Source: Triglochin maritima
Taxonomy: Eukaryota > Streptophyta > Magnoliopsida > Alismatales > Juncaginaceae
Direction: 5' to 3'
DNA length: 64,000 bases
NCBI GenBank assembly: GCA_963682175.1
Contig: OY821791.1
Span: 33,292,326-33,356,325, forward strand
Shown here piece by piece: positions 1-11,122 of this stretch. The notes under the pieces were generated by a model that saw only the letters and a program-made list of their open reading frames with translations, made no database searches and was not told the origin of the DNA. The translations under genes were made by a program, and so were the position numbers. Numbering within the stretch: position 1 is the stretch's first letter; the number at the start of each line of letters is the position of its first letter.

Positions 1-537
1 TAAATCCAAGCAATTGTTTTTAATACTTTCTTTTAATATTTTAAATGTTTATTGCCTTGCTTCTTTGAGTTTTCAATAATATTTACATATTTTCTGTAAA
101 TATGTTGGTATTATGATAATAGCTCATCGACCCCCTTAAGCAAGTTTTCCTTTAATAACCTATAACAAAATATTAGACAATTTTTGCTAAGTCATTCATC
201 ATATAGGACTTTCCATTCATCGTATTTATTTTTTACTTTACAATTTTTGTCATAGATTGTTGGCGTAAAGTCGTAATCTCTTTCACTCTTCATTCATTAT
301 AAAGCACGTATTAGTTAGTAGGACTTGCATTGAAACAGGAGTGAGGTAAGTATTTGTTTAGTGTGTTATTTGTTAGATTGAGGTATGAAAAACACCTAGG
401 GACAGTCACAAATAGGGGATGAAGTGTTGGATTTCATCACCCTTTCCTTGGCCCAAAAATCACATAATAAAATAACCTTAATAAAATCAATTTGACGTTG
501 GCCCCTAGGATTTCCAAACACATTAAGGAGAGGAAAC

Positions 538-740
538 CATTTAAGACCATTATGGCTTGAACGTCGTTGTCCATTTATAGTCTCCTGAGGTTATAGGAAC
601 ATCCGGGTTCTTGATTTCCTACATACTAGTGGTCCTCACTATTTAAGACCATTTCAGCCTGACCCTCGTTGCCCATCTAGTCTCCCTGAGATTTTAGGAA
701 CCTCCGGGTTCTTGATTATATACAAACTAGTGGTCCTCAG
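538..740. repeat. Two-copy tandem repeat of about 102 bp
   Basis: A block beginning TTTAAGACCAT and ending AGTGGTCCTCA occurs twice head to tail (about 540-640 and 643-740), the copies differing by scattered substitutions. It lies in the non-coding part of the CACTA element upstream of the transposase start. The rest of 1-998 is AT-rich and shows no gene. Confidence 0.75.
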
Positions 741-998
741 TGGGACCTCGAAGTTTGGCATCATCTAGTGCTAAGGACCTATAGTGGATTTTAGGCTTGT
801 TTTTGCCTTGATTGCTTAGTTAGAGGTTTCTAACCTTCCGTATTCCTACGCTAGATTAAGGACTTCATCTCCTCTCTCCTGAGTCATTCTTTTCTTATCT
901 TCATGTCTCTGGATCCTCATCTACAACACTTTCTTTTAAATTGAAATTTTATTTCATCTTCAATAATACCTATCATTTTTCTTAATGTTTAGATTGAA

Positions 999-2160
999 AT
1001 GGATCGAGAGTGTATTCTTTCAAACCGATTGTGTGATGTGTATGAGAACAGAGTGAATATGTTCATAGAGGTTGCCCAAAATCATTCAAAGAATACGAAT
1101 GACAGAGACATGACATATTGTCCATGCAGTAAGTCTCATAATATGTCAGTGCTGACTTTTCAAAAAATAAAAGATCACTAGTTTAAAAAAGGTTTCGACC
1201 AAAGTTACAGACGGTGGATATGACATGGTGAAAATGAATCATTTAGTTGTTCCAGGAATGACGGGGACAATGTTAGTGTGGGAGATCAGTTAGAGAAAAT
1301 GGTTCAGGATATAGCTGAATTTTTTTCGTCCAATGCCGATTTACTTGGTAGTTTGTTTAGTGACAATGATAAGTCGTTGCATAAGGGTTGCACAAAATTT
1401 ACTAGATTGTCAGCGGTGTTGAAGTTGTACAATTTAAAGAAGGAAATGGTTCGACCCATGTCAGTTCACATCATTGTTGAAGCTATTGAAAGAGATGCGT
1501 CTAGAGCAAAATGAACTGCCGAATATAACTTATGATGCTAAGAAAGTGTTGTGTCCTATGGGAATGATATATAGGAAGATACATGCATGTCCAAATGATT
1601 GTATATTCTATAGGGGTATTTTGAAAACTTACATTCTTGTCCCAAGTGTAATGTTTCATGATACGAAATGAAACGCAGTGGACCAAACCACAATGTAGAT
1701 GGTGATGAGTTGAAAATCAAAGGATCTCCTACTAAAGTTTTGTGGTATCTTCCGATAATACCATCGCTTAAACGTTTGTTTGCGGGTAAAGAGGATTCCA
1801 AAAATATGACATGGCATGCTGATGGTGAGAAACCAAATGATCAGTTGCTACATCATCCTGCATATTCACCTCAGTGGAAAAAAGTAGATTACGACTTTCC
1901 TGTGTTTGGTGAAGAATCTAGGAATGTACGACTTGGACTTTGTATGGACAGAATGAATCCTTTTGGTAGTTTGAGTAGCATTCACAGTTCTTGGCCTATT
2001 CTGCTTGTAATTTACAATCTGCCACCATGATTATGCATGAAAGGCAAATGTATTATGTTGTCCTTAATGATTTATGGTCTGAAGTAACCTGGAAATAACA
2101 TAGATGTGTATTTAAGAACCTTAATTGATGACCTAAAGAGATTGTGGGATGACGGAGAGC
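999..2160 (+). pseudogene. TNP2-like CACTA transposase, degenerate
   Basis: The open frame from the ATG at 999 begins MDRECILSNRL and has the transposase-associated domain pattern with a Cys pair (CPCSKSHN) and the following YRRWI-HGE block (about 1205-1235), broken by a stop at 1179-1181. At 1474-1671 the TNP2 motif LCPMGMIYRKIHACPNDC is intact. At 1668-2030 the conserved blocks KVLWYLPIIPSLKRLF, LTWHADGEKP-like text, NVRLGLCMDRMNPFGSLSS and SSWPILLVIYNLPP are read. The frame continues after a stop to about 2160 (block like PGNNIDVYLRTL). In life it would cut and paste CACTA elements; here frameshifts and stops abolish it. Family assignment is confident. Confidence 0.85.
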
Positions 2161-2239
2161 CCGTACGGTCGTGTATGGAGTAGGGAGTAGGGTTTGACTG
2201 CGACAATAATATGGAAAGACTCATCGGTCCACTTCCTCG

Positions 2240-2745
2240 ACAGTTCATACCAAATGCTAGCAACAAATTGCAAATTTGCAAAACAAATTGCAACTTGTTA
2301 TGGAGAGATTGGATCATGATTTGCCTACTCCTACCCATCGTAGGACCACTTCTTCCCCGATGACCACTCCTCCGGTGCAGCCAGTTGTCAACCCCGACCG
2401 ACAATTTGATTTCACGGCTCATTCTCAAGAGCTGGCCCTAGTAGACGGTCCCTCATTTAGTAAATTTGATGATGGATCTAGATGTGCTCTATTTGTCGAA
2501 GACCCTGATCGAAAAATGGTGGGACATGGCAAAGTTTATAACATCTCCAAACACCACTTAAAGAGGTGGAAGAGGGAGAAGTGAAGGTTGCAGTGGGGAG
2601 TTGCTTAGACTCTGGTGCTCTGGTACCAATTCTGGAAGATGAGGTTGTTACCCTCGCCGATGCTATCAGTGGGTTCCTGAGGTGGCCTTGTCATTTAGTA
2701 GAGCTAAATGACACACATGAGTTATACTTGAAATTTGAAAACTAA
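2240..2745 (+). pseudogene. CACTA-associated C-terminal domain remnant
   Basis: The frame at 2276-2584 (containing ALVDGPSFSKFDDGSRCALF and GHGKVYNISKHHLKRWKREK) and its continuation after the stop (LDSGALVPILEDEVVTLADA, then WPCHLVELND) resembles the domain found downstream of TNP2 in plant CACTA elements, where a residue-marking motif is followed by an 'L..A.....WP..L+' block. I recognise the pattern but not a specific family name with certainty. It is broken by a stop at 2582-2584. Confidence 0.55.
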
Positions 2746-2790
2746 TAAATTTCAATTTTTTTTAAAATTGTATTTTTAAGGTTTGTATAT

Positions 2791-3210
2791 ATGTATATAT
2801 ATATCTGTAAGGTTTCAAGCTCCCGGAGCAAAGGGTCAAACAACCAACCTCTGATCAATATTAATTTGCTACCAAATAGGTGCAAAATGTTGTATCAATT
2901 AATGGTAGGTAGGGAATCACAATCCTTAACTACCTGGTGGGATTTGGAGGAGGGGTTAAAGGGTTGCCTTCAGCTTTATACGTCGTCAAAGAGCATGTTA
3001 TGCAGTTCTTGGCAATGGATCAATTGTGCATAATGATTATCGATGTGCAAGTGAAGTAAGTGTTTTTTCTTTTATATAAGTTACAATGTATTGAACAATT
3101 TTATCCTAATCATAACATAATGTAATTTGTACTCTTGTAGACACCTTTATGACGCAAGAAGGTCAGTCTTTCCCAATGATCAAGTATTGGGATTTGTGAG
3201 TTCATCTACT
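2791..3210 (+). pseudogene. CACTA second-part coding remnant with an intron
   Basis: Reading about 2990-3050 gives HVMQFLAMDQLCIMIIDVQV, followed by a GTAAGT donor (about 3056), a roughly 85-nt T-rich intron and a TTGTAG acceptor near 3140, then HLYDARRSVFPNDQVLGFV. The 'W(M/L)...YL.+LY+' arrangement is usual for the C-terminal region of plant CACTA proteins. The frame is short and decayed. Position between the transposase and the subterminal repeats supports the assignment. Confidence 0.5.
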
Positions 3211-3409
3211 TATATATACGGGAATGACGATAAATGAAGGTTTACAAAGTGTTAGGTAGAAAAAGAAAAACAAAAAATGCAGGAGTAACATGGCATGGAA
3301 TGGAAGTAATGTGTTAAGAATGTGTTGTGCTGGATGAATGCTTTTCTTGTGCAGGTAGAATGTGTTTGTTAAGCAAGAATCTATGATTGCTACATTTTAT
3401 ATTTATTTT

Positions 3410-3739
3410 TTAATCTGGTGAGAGTATAGACATCAATTGTACCTAATAGCCGACGTCTATACCCTTCAAAAAAGGAATAGACGTCAACGATTAGGTATAA
3501 TCGGCATCTATGCTTAGAGAATAGATGTCGGTTGGGAGATAAAATCGACGTCTATTCTCTACGTATAGAGGTCGGTTGAACCAAATAGCCAACGTCGATT
3601 CTCTAAGCATAGATGTCGGGTTTTAAATGACCGACGTCTAGGTATATACAACACATAAATAGAAGTCGGGTAAGGGAAACCATATAACTGACGTATATAA
3701 GCTGTATATCTGACGTATATTCCATTTTTTGCACTAGTG
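3410..3739. repeat. CACTA subterminal repeats and right terminal repeat
   Basis: At least eight copies of a motif close to ATAGACGTCGG or its complement are packed into about 300 bp, ending with the terminal sequence TTTTTTGCACTAGTG. Such arrays are transposase-binding sites in characterised CACTA elements. The same motif recurs at 5590-5950 and at 43210-43222, marking related elements. Confidence 0.8.
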
Positions 3740-4571
3740 AATGTTGGGCTAGGTTATGATGACATGGATCTGCTACCATAACACTTACCAACTTAAGTTT
3801 TGTAGCAAAAAATGGTAGGTGTTGTGGGCCAGTGGACTTGTGGGTTATGGACCGAACTCGAGGTCGGTGCGGGCTCAGGGATGGGACGTTACAAATGGTA
3901 TCAATGCCTAGACCAAACAGAATTTTGGGAACTAAGTGCTACACCAAGAGGGTGGAGCCACCTCTACAATCCCAATACGGCTGGTGACTGACTGGCTTGA
4001 CCATGATGAGGATGTCAGGTGTTCAAGTGGGATAGGTTGTAACAGTACTCCACACATTAGTCCCACATTTCCCAACCTAAAAATGCTGGGGTGGGTTATG
4101 ATGACATGGATCCTCTACCATAACACTTATCAACTTATGTTTGGTGGCACTAGGTGGGTGTTGTGGGTCAGTGGGCTTATGAGTGACAGACTAGGACCCA
4201 AGCTCGGTGCGGGCTCGAGGATAGAACATTACAGATTGTATCAGAGCCTAAACCGGTCAGAATTGTGGGAACTAAGTGCTACACCAAAAGGGTGGGAGCC
4301 GCCTCTAGAATCCCACGTCGCTTGGTGACTGATTGGCTTGACCGTGACGTTGACGTCAGGTTTTCAAGTGGGGTAGGTTGTAACACCCCAAATATTAGTC
4401 CCACATTGCCTAACATAAAAATGTTACGGTGGGTTATAATGACATGGGTCCACTACCTCAACACTTACCAACTTAAGTTTTGTGGCAATAGGTAGGTGTT
4501 GTGGATCAGTGGGCTCATGGATAATGGACCGAGACCCGGGCTCGATACAAGCTCAGGGACAGAACGTTACA
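3740..4571 (+). mobile_element. TRIM retrotransposon, tandem LTR-int-LTR-int-LTR array
   Basis: Three LTR copies are read: 3740-3893 (5' end removed by the CACTA insertion), 4038-4233 (196 bp) and 4379-4571 (193 bp). LTRs start TGTAACA and end GTTACA or ATTACA. The two spacers, 144 and 145 bp (3894-4037, 4234-4378), each start with a sequence like TGGTATCA(G/A)(A/T)GCC, the initiator tRNA-Met primer-binding site, and end with the purine-rich CAAGTGGGGTAGG just before the next LTR. No coding capacity. This matches a terminal-repeat retrotransposon in miniature joined in tandem. The copies differ at many positions, so it is old. Confidence 0.85.
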
Positions 4572-5400
4572 GTGATCATGAAATAGATTTAGTAAAGAAA
4601 TATTTGAAATCCAAATTGGACATAAAGGACTTAGGATTTATGAAATTCTTTCTCGAGATAGATATTGTGTACTCAGAAAGGGGGCTTTTTCTCTCCTAAT
4701 GGAAGTATGTTCTAGAGCTTCTTAAAGAAACTAGTAAAATGGGTTCCAAACCCACAAACACTCTTGTTAAACAAATAAGAAAATAGGACCCCCAGATGGT
4801 ACACCTCTAAGTGACATCGACCAATTTCAAAGACTTGTTGGAAAGCTGATCTATCTCATTGTCACTCGACCTGATATTAGTCACTTCATGCATTCACCTC
4901 ATACTCATCACTTAGACATCATAAATAGAATATTGTGTTATCTTAAAGGTACCCTAGGACAAGGACTTTGGATGAAACCTAATAGTTCTAATTCCATAAT
5001 TAGTTACTATGATGTAGATTGGGCAAGAAGCCATGACCGAAAGGCAACCACCGGTTTCTATACATTTGTAGGAGGCAATCTAGTAACTTGGAGAAACAAG
5101 AAGAAAAACATCGTTGCCCAATCTATTGTAGAGGCAGAATACTGTGTTATGGCTTGCACCACTAGCGAGTTAATCTGATCAACCAATTACTCATAGACAT
5201 TGAACATCAAAACTGAAGAACCATGACAATGTTTTGTGATAACAATGCAGCTCGACATATCATTCAAATCCGATCTTCCATGAAATGACCAGGCACATAG
5301 AAGTTGAGTGCCATTTCATCAGAGAAAAGATCCAATCGTAACAAATTGAATTCCCATAGGATCCTTTATGAGATAAATCTCATGTAAAGTATGAAATAAA
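4572..5400 (+). pseudogene. Ty1-copia RT/RNase H fragment
   Basis: Text read in broken frames includes LDIKDLGFMKFFLEIDI (end of RT), LVGKLIYLIVTRPDISHFM, ILCYLKGTLGQGLWM, and the RNase H blocks YDVDWARSHDRKATTGFYTF and VAQSIVEAEYCVMACTTSEL. Stops occur at 4698, about 4784 and 5178, and the tail to 5400 carries the degenerate CDN..A and HIE blocks. It begins abruptly at the end of the TRIM array, which was probably inserted into it. Confidence 0.85.
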
Positions 5401-5570
5401 TTATGGATCACATTACGTACGTGTTGAGTTGGAAGGAAATGGATTTTGTTATCTCACACCAAGTTCTTTTTTGTGAATTTATTGGAATGAAATAGATGAA
5501 GTAGATTAATGGTTATTGACTTTTTTATTTATTGAACTTTTTTCCTATCTTTCTTGAGAAAATCAACAAG

Positions 5571-6050
5571 CATTGACCAGAAAGTCATTGTATAGACGTC
5601 CGATGTATAGAGTGGCCGACGTCTATAGGCCATACTGTATGTATAGACGTCGGTCACCCTATATATCCGACGTCTATAGGTCGTATATATTTAGTACCAC
5701 ATCAGCCAATTATTTTTTTGCTGTTGTGGTTCATGTACTCCGCCACTCCGCTACAAACAAATTCGAACGTGTTTGGTCACTTGGGCAACTTGGGCTTGCT
5801 GTACGCGATTATTGGTCAAAAGATTGACACTTGGGCAACTTGGGCTTGGTTACCGTAGAGACTGGGTGCCTGTTATAGGCGGTATTGTATTTTTTGGTAA
5901 ATTAAAGGTATAATAGACGTCGGCCATATATTGCCGACGTCTATACACAAGGGCATAGATGTCGGTGAATATGCGTCAGGCACTTGGATAAAAAAAATCA
6001 TCGTATATACCCTTGTGTATCCGACATATATGGCCTTTTTTCCAGCAGTG
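5571..6050 (+). mobile_element. Small non-autonomous CACTA derivative
   Basis: The right end reads GGCCTTTTTTCCAGCAGTG, i.e. CACTGCTGGAAAAAAGGCC in reverse, and the left end CATTGACCAGAAAGTCATTG is a weaker partner. Inside, ATAGACGTCGG-type motifs occur in both orientations at 5590-5690 and 5900-6030, matching the subterminal repeats at 3425-3720. No 3-bp target duplication is convincing. No coding capacity. Confidence 0.55.
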
Positions 6051-7250
6051 TTGGAAGCTTGGAAAAAATGTAATAGTGGTGACAAGTTTTATATACACTC
6101 TCATTTATGTATGCTTTCTTTTCATTTTATTTGCTACTAATATTGTTTTTTTTTCTTGTTTGTGCTTGACGTAATGGCCATAATAGGGATAAATAGCTAT
6201 ATTCTCAAGTAAATTCTCATTTGCATTTGCATTTTGCTATGCCTGTGTTGCAATTACATTAAGTTTGGTGGTTATACGAGGAAGGTAATGGAAAATCCTT
6301 GATATGAATTGACACTTATTATCTTGATCAGCTCTCAAACAACTCTTGTTTTGCTTCTTTTGCTTTGCTATTGCAGAAGTTAGATTGTTTGGAACTATGG
6401 TAGTCTTCCGGCTGCAACATGAGTCACACAATTTGCAGATCCTACAATATCTCTATCAGAGATTACTTGATCAATTTGAGTTCCTCATATCCTTATATAG
6501 GTTTCCAATGCATCTTGTTTCATCGATTTGGGAGCAGTGTAGCTCAAATTACATCAGTTTAATGATGACTATACCTAGAAATCGAGTTGCTGATTATGGT
6601 TTTAAATATATCTCGAATGCTGCTTTTTTTTTGAGTTACCATCATTCAGTATATTTTAAGTACATAGAATAGCTTCTGAAAGCTTCTAGTGACCTATACA
6701 GTCATAGTGATGGGTGATTTTACATAGAATAGTTTTATATATTTTATGTTTTACTTTGCAGGTTTAACAGTTGGCAACAAGTTTGATGGGTGATTGAACT
6801 ATTTATACATACACTATGTTTTTATTTTTCAGAGTAATAGTGGTTAGTGTTGTGTATCGCACTTTGTTTCCATACAATTTAAACTTATGATTAGTGAACT
6901 TGAAATGTTGATACTTATATGAGATTAGGTGTGTTTCCTTGATTATTAGTTTATTTATGTGCTTGTTTTGGGAAATATGTGATTTTGTTATGGTTGTGTA
7001 TATGTCAGTTGAAGCCTTGTGTGACGTTACAGTAGTTGTTACTTAAGCTTTGAATATGTACTTAATTTATGCATGTATGTGATCTTCAATCTTAATTTGG
7101 CATCTAAACTTTATGTATGTGATGTTGTGTGTGTTTTCTATGTTAGAAATATAATTATTACGATACATGTTTTATGTATTCTATATGGCATAAAAGTAAT
7201 TATCTATTCAAGTCAAGTGTTTAGTAAACTTGAGTTTTTGAAAATTAAAG
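6051..7250. other. AT-rich stretch without a recognisable gene
   Basis: Only short open frames occur (for example 6346-6672, 108 codons, hydrophobic-rich and not recognised). A TTGCTATTGCAG splice-acceptor-like sequence precedes that frame near 6376, so a decayed exon is possible but not supported. No repeat boundary was found. Confidence 0.5.
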
Positions 7251-7510
7251 ATATGAACGACTGGAGTGGGAGAGTCAGTCGAAAAGAAGATTCCTCACTT
7301 CTTTCTCTCATTCAAAACCGTGCATGAGACTTTCGCCCCTCCTTCTCCAGTTCTACAGAGGAACCGGCAGGCAGGTAGTGGGGGCTTGTTGTCTACTTTG
7401 CGAGCCTTCGCTGCCCTGTTCTGGGAATTCCCTTCTTTCGTCCGTCCATGAGGTAGTCAAAAGAAAGAGAGTGCCAAGGCGGCTAGGAAGCTGGAGTCAT
7501 TGCGGTTGTA
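7250..7510. other. Possible mitochondrial DNA insertion (NUMT)
   Basis: A roughly 260-bp block of much higher GC than both flanks contains AAAACCGTGCATGAGACTTTC, a phrase I associate with group II intron regions of plant organelle genomes, and the purine/pyrimidine-balanced text typical of plant mitochondrial spacers. No gene is read. The assignment rests on style and one phrase. Confidence 0.4.
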
Positions 7511-7639
7511 TGCCGTGTTTATAGTTGTTAATGTTGTTAGATGAATGTATTTTATTGCAACTCGGAGGAATTGCAGTGATGTATTGTTGTTTTACTTGTG
7601 GTTGAATGTTATTGTATGTTTGGATATGTTAGTGTTGTA

Positions 7640-8120
7640 TGTGTGTTCTACCAGACCAGGCGATTGTTTTTTTTCTCTTGATAACATTAACCAAGCTAAT
7701 AAAATGCAGCAGAAAGTATAACTTATAATCACCCAATTACAATAACTAATAATAGAGAAGTACAGTTTCAAAAAAACAAACCAAAGATGAAAAAAATTGG
7801 GGGGCAAAGAGATATATGTGTTTTCTTTTTATGTCTCCGAATGTGTACAATAGCCTCCTATACATAAGTTGGGGAGGTAAATAGGAGTTACAACCGAATA
7901 AATGGAATTACACCATATTAATAATAATAAAATCTACTTAAATGGTGGGGGTTAAAGAATGTGAATCATCCATATGAATATGGATTTCATAACACTCCCC
8001 CTTGGATGATTAGAGTTATATCTTGCTAGAACATTCACAACAAAACTTATATCTGGTTGTGTATTGTTAGCGAGATACATTAAAACTCCAATTGCACTTA
8101 GGTATATATGGTACTTCTGG
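7640..8120 (-). mobile_element. Ty1-copia 3' end (RNase H scrap, PPT, LTR)
   Basis: On the minus strand 8120-8030 reads YLSAIGVLMYLANNTQPDISF, the conserved copia block between RT and RNase H, then an internal deletion leads to a polypurine tract CCAAGGGGGAG (about 7995-8005) and an LTR starting TGTTATGAAATCC (from 7994). The LTR appears to run to about 7640. The gap between the coding block and the PPT is far shorter than in an intact element. Confidence 0.6.
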
Positions 8121-8640
8121 ACCAAGAAGATTGCTCAGCCACACAACTAAGATTGTCTCAACCATACGGGGTGTTTGTCTGAGGCACCCTAGGTTGCATG
8201 GGTCCGGAATACCAGGGAGAATAGTCCTGGTCCTTATAATGAAATGGATGGTCGCCCATGTAACCACCCATCTTGACAAAGAACTCTCGAGTCGACCACT
8301 CTCACTACCACGAGGCCAAGTTGGCAAAAAGTGCTTGAACCCTGAAACACTAACAGAGAGTGTAAAAGGGGATGAGACTAGAACGTAGAGGTAGGTGAGA
8401 AGAAGATGACTAAAAGGAGAAGGGAAGAATCCCTAAAACTAGCATGGGTAGAAGCCTAGTTTAGCAAATACGGCTCTAACAAGCTTAGGCTGGCTATGGG
8501 TCCTTAAGCTAGACGACGCCTAACTTCAAGCTCACACGGCCTCAACACGCCTCACCTCCCTACGACGAAGACCAAAGAGCCCAACAAGTGAGCCAAGATC
8601 CAGAGATCTCGTCCCTCCTACTATCGACGAAGTGGGTGAT
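8121..8640. other. Unassigned stretch
   Basis: Short overlapping frames on both strands (8092-8388 plus, 8067-8327 minus) are not recognised as protein families. No boundaries or repeats are evident. It lies between a copia fragment and the LTR end of a gypsy element. Confidence 0.4.
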
Positions 8641-8642
8641 GA

Positions 8643-9536
8643 GAATTTTATTTATACCGCAAGTGCACGACGTCAATGAAGACGTGGCATGTACGGGTCA
8701 AACACAATGAGGGAGAGATATTGTTATTTTTGTGATTTTCGATTAAGGAAAGAAAGAGAAAGAAATAAGGTTGGTTTGAGGTTTTTGGATTTTTAATTTT
8801 CTAAAGTAAGAACAACAAAACAAAACTAAGAAGAAAGCAAATATGGATGAGAGTCCAGCGGGTGGAGGTTTAGATATCGGGTTTTGATTAGAGAATTCTG
8901 AAACTTATAATAAATCAACTTAGTTATAAAGCATTACATGATAAATGACTCAACATAAACTCAAGTAATCAAAATATACTAACACGAAATTAAAATAATA
9001 ACATTATTCTTCTTCTCATCACCCTAAATCCATCACCCCCACCCTTTGGAGAGAGTTAGAAACTCATGGATGGAGGGAAGGAGAAGGGGTCCTAGAGAAA
9101 CTATGAAAGAAAACTAAAAACAAGAATTAAACAAACAGAATTTTATTGCTAAAAAGAAGAACAAAAAGAAGAACGTTTTTACAACATAGTTTCGGGGCTA
9201 TTTATAGCCGATATATAACAGGAAAGTACATGCGTGATGACACGACTGGACAAAATCTGGGGCCACGGATCGCAAGGGTTGCGGCGTTTTCGCCGCCAGT
9301 TGTGGGTGATATGCGGCGGAATCGCCGCAAATTTATCTCTGATTGGATCCGGATTTTTCTTGTGTGTTTATGGTATGATTTAAATGTTCTTTGCGCGTCT
9401 GGATTGATTCTTTCCTTTCTTTTGAGCTCCGACTTTATTTCTTCATATATATATGGAGATCCAAATTGATTTTTCTTTAAAACTTCTCCAAAATAATAAA
9501 AGCTACTCGTAATTTGCAGTTGGGTCCTCGGCTTTT
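8643..9536 (-). mobile_element. Gypsy element 1: left part of its 3' LTR
   Basis: The sequence TTTATACCGCAAGTGCACGACG near 8650 matches the LTR end seen at 46300 and 50690 (ACCGCAAGTGCACG followed by a 'tacgggtc' block), so this is a Tat/Athila-type gypsy LTR read on the minus strand. A TATA box GGCTATAAATAGCC is at 9196-9209 (minus). The LTR is interrupted at 9536 by the copia element and resumes at 19345, ending at 19608. Joined length is about 1.16 kb. The outer boundary near 8643 is approximate. Confidence 0.65.
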
Positions 9537-10704
9537 TGAAGGGAATGTGTTCTGAAAGTTTTACTTTTAAATGTCAATTATTATGAATTGAATGAGAAAT
9601 CGTTTTGTTCCTTGTTTATGTTATTCGTCTTTTAGAAGTGTTAAGGAAGAGGCTCTTGGTCCTTAACCGTAGAGCTCTAAAAGATATTGGTTTACATAAA
9701 ACAAAAGATATTCGCAATCATGGTAATAAACATGGGACATCTATTACCGAGTTAAGATTGTCGTGTTGGTCATAGATCATTGTAACTCTACAAGTGAGTG
9801 ACAACACGGATACACAAAAGAGGAATATATTACTTTTGTATACTGAATAGACCTAATAAGTAAAACATTATAGAATTGTATTTTCTGTGTCATTAATGTT
9901 TTACTGTGTCCTTGGTTCTTTGATATGAGACTTATATCAGATCACTTAAGGAATGCTTGATTAGGCTAGTGTCTTGAGCTATCGATAAGTGTAGTGTAAA
10001 GACATTGGTTCGTTAAGTATGACTTTTATTGGAGAAGATAGTTAGTCAAAAGATTATCATTGCCCCTCTTAATTGAGTGATGATATTAGTGGGCCCTTTG
10101 ATAAAGCAAAGTTATAATGTGCACAATGTGATTTGAGTTAAGTCACATATTTATAACACTTAAAGAGATCAAGAAATGAATACTAATACAAAGATTACAC
10201 AATACTACTTTGTGTGTATTCTTAATATCATGAGGCAAGGGACGGACACAAGTGGTGCACTCCATCACTAAATGGATCGGGTTTTGGTTCGAGTGGAATT
10301 AAGACATCTAACTAATTGGGAGCTATAATGTGTAGCTAGATACCGCTTATAGCTTGTGATATTAAGCTCTTAATATCACTGTCAACTTAGCTTAGATCCT
10401 CCCATAGGTCACACCTCAAAACTGGGAAACAAGAAATGGGGATTTTGAGTTCATAATGTGTGTCGGGTTTCATGTAGAAAATATGACCCACGGGGTTAAC
10501 AAGCAAAATCAAAATTATGTTGTGACTAATAACATAATTAGAATCTAAGTTAAATTCATATGTGATGTAAATATTATGGGGTGTATTGATTTATCATTAC
10601 ATAGGATAATATGTTACATAAGTTGTGAATTTACTACTAATCCCGAAATGTCAAATTTTGTAGGGGTTAAACCGAAATTTGACCAACTGTAAGACTGTGA
10701 AAAA

Positions 10705-10945
10705 ACGGTCGACCGTTTACTGTTGATCGGTCGACCGAATGTTGCACGATCGACCGGATGTGTCTCGACCAATAACAGGGAATTTCGTCTGTTCGGTTTC
10801 GGTCGACCGAATGTAATCGGTCGGTCGACCGAAGATTGCGATGGAATATTTTTGTTACGAACGGTCAACCGAGTTATTGAACGGTCGACCGAAACTTGGT
10901 TCGAGCGGTCGACCGAACCTCCAAACGGTCGACCGGTCCAGACGG
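10705..10945. promoter_or_regulatory. Cluster of CGG-core palindromes in the copia LTR
   Basis: CGGTCGACCG or one-base variants occur about nine times in 240 bp, 170 to 410 bp before the TATA box. The palindrome has CGG half-sites spaced by four bases. Similar clusters are in the 3' LTR (18460-18700), the solo LTR (24600-24990) and the Sirevirus LTR (43840-44530). Confidence 0.6.
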
Positions 10946-11114
10946 TTAATGCATAATTAATTTAAGAATTAATTAGATCATGCATGGAATTGGTCCATAA
11001 CTGATTTAATTCGTGGCTAAGATTATTTGTTAGCAAATAATGGATGGTTAGATGGAAGTTTGCATGAAATCATGGGCAAGAGGTTGCACATGAATAGGTA
11101 ATTTGGAGTGAACT

Positions 11115-11122
11115 TATAAATA
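11115..11122 (+). promoter_or_regulatory. TATA box of the copia 5' LTR
   Basis: TATAAATA is in a suitable place, downstream of the palindrome cluster and about 460 bp before the LTR end. The corresponding site in the 3' LTR reads TAGAAATA, so the 3' copy has lost its TATA box. Confidence 0.6.

Larger units (their letters stand above)
1..3739 (+). mobile_element. CACTA (En/Spm) transposon, right part, decayed
   Basis: The segment holds a TNP2-type transposase pseudogene (999-2160), downstream CACTA-type coding remnants (2240-3200), a subterminal region with repeated ATAGACGTCGG-like motifs in both orientations (3425-3720), and a terminus whose reverse complement reads CACTAGTGCAAAAAATGG (about 3722-3739). 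CACTA at the very end plus short subterminal repeats is diagnostic of the superfamily. The left terminus is not visible and should lie before position 1. The element interrupts a TRIM LTR that resumes at 3740. Numerous stops make it non-autonomous. Confidence 0.85.

Noticed and set aside
1..998. Left terminus of the CACTA element
   Set aside because: No CACTA-type terminus or subterminal GACGTCGG array occurs there, so the left end is outside the window.
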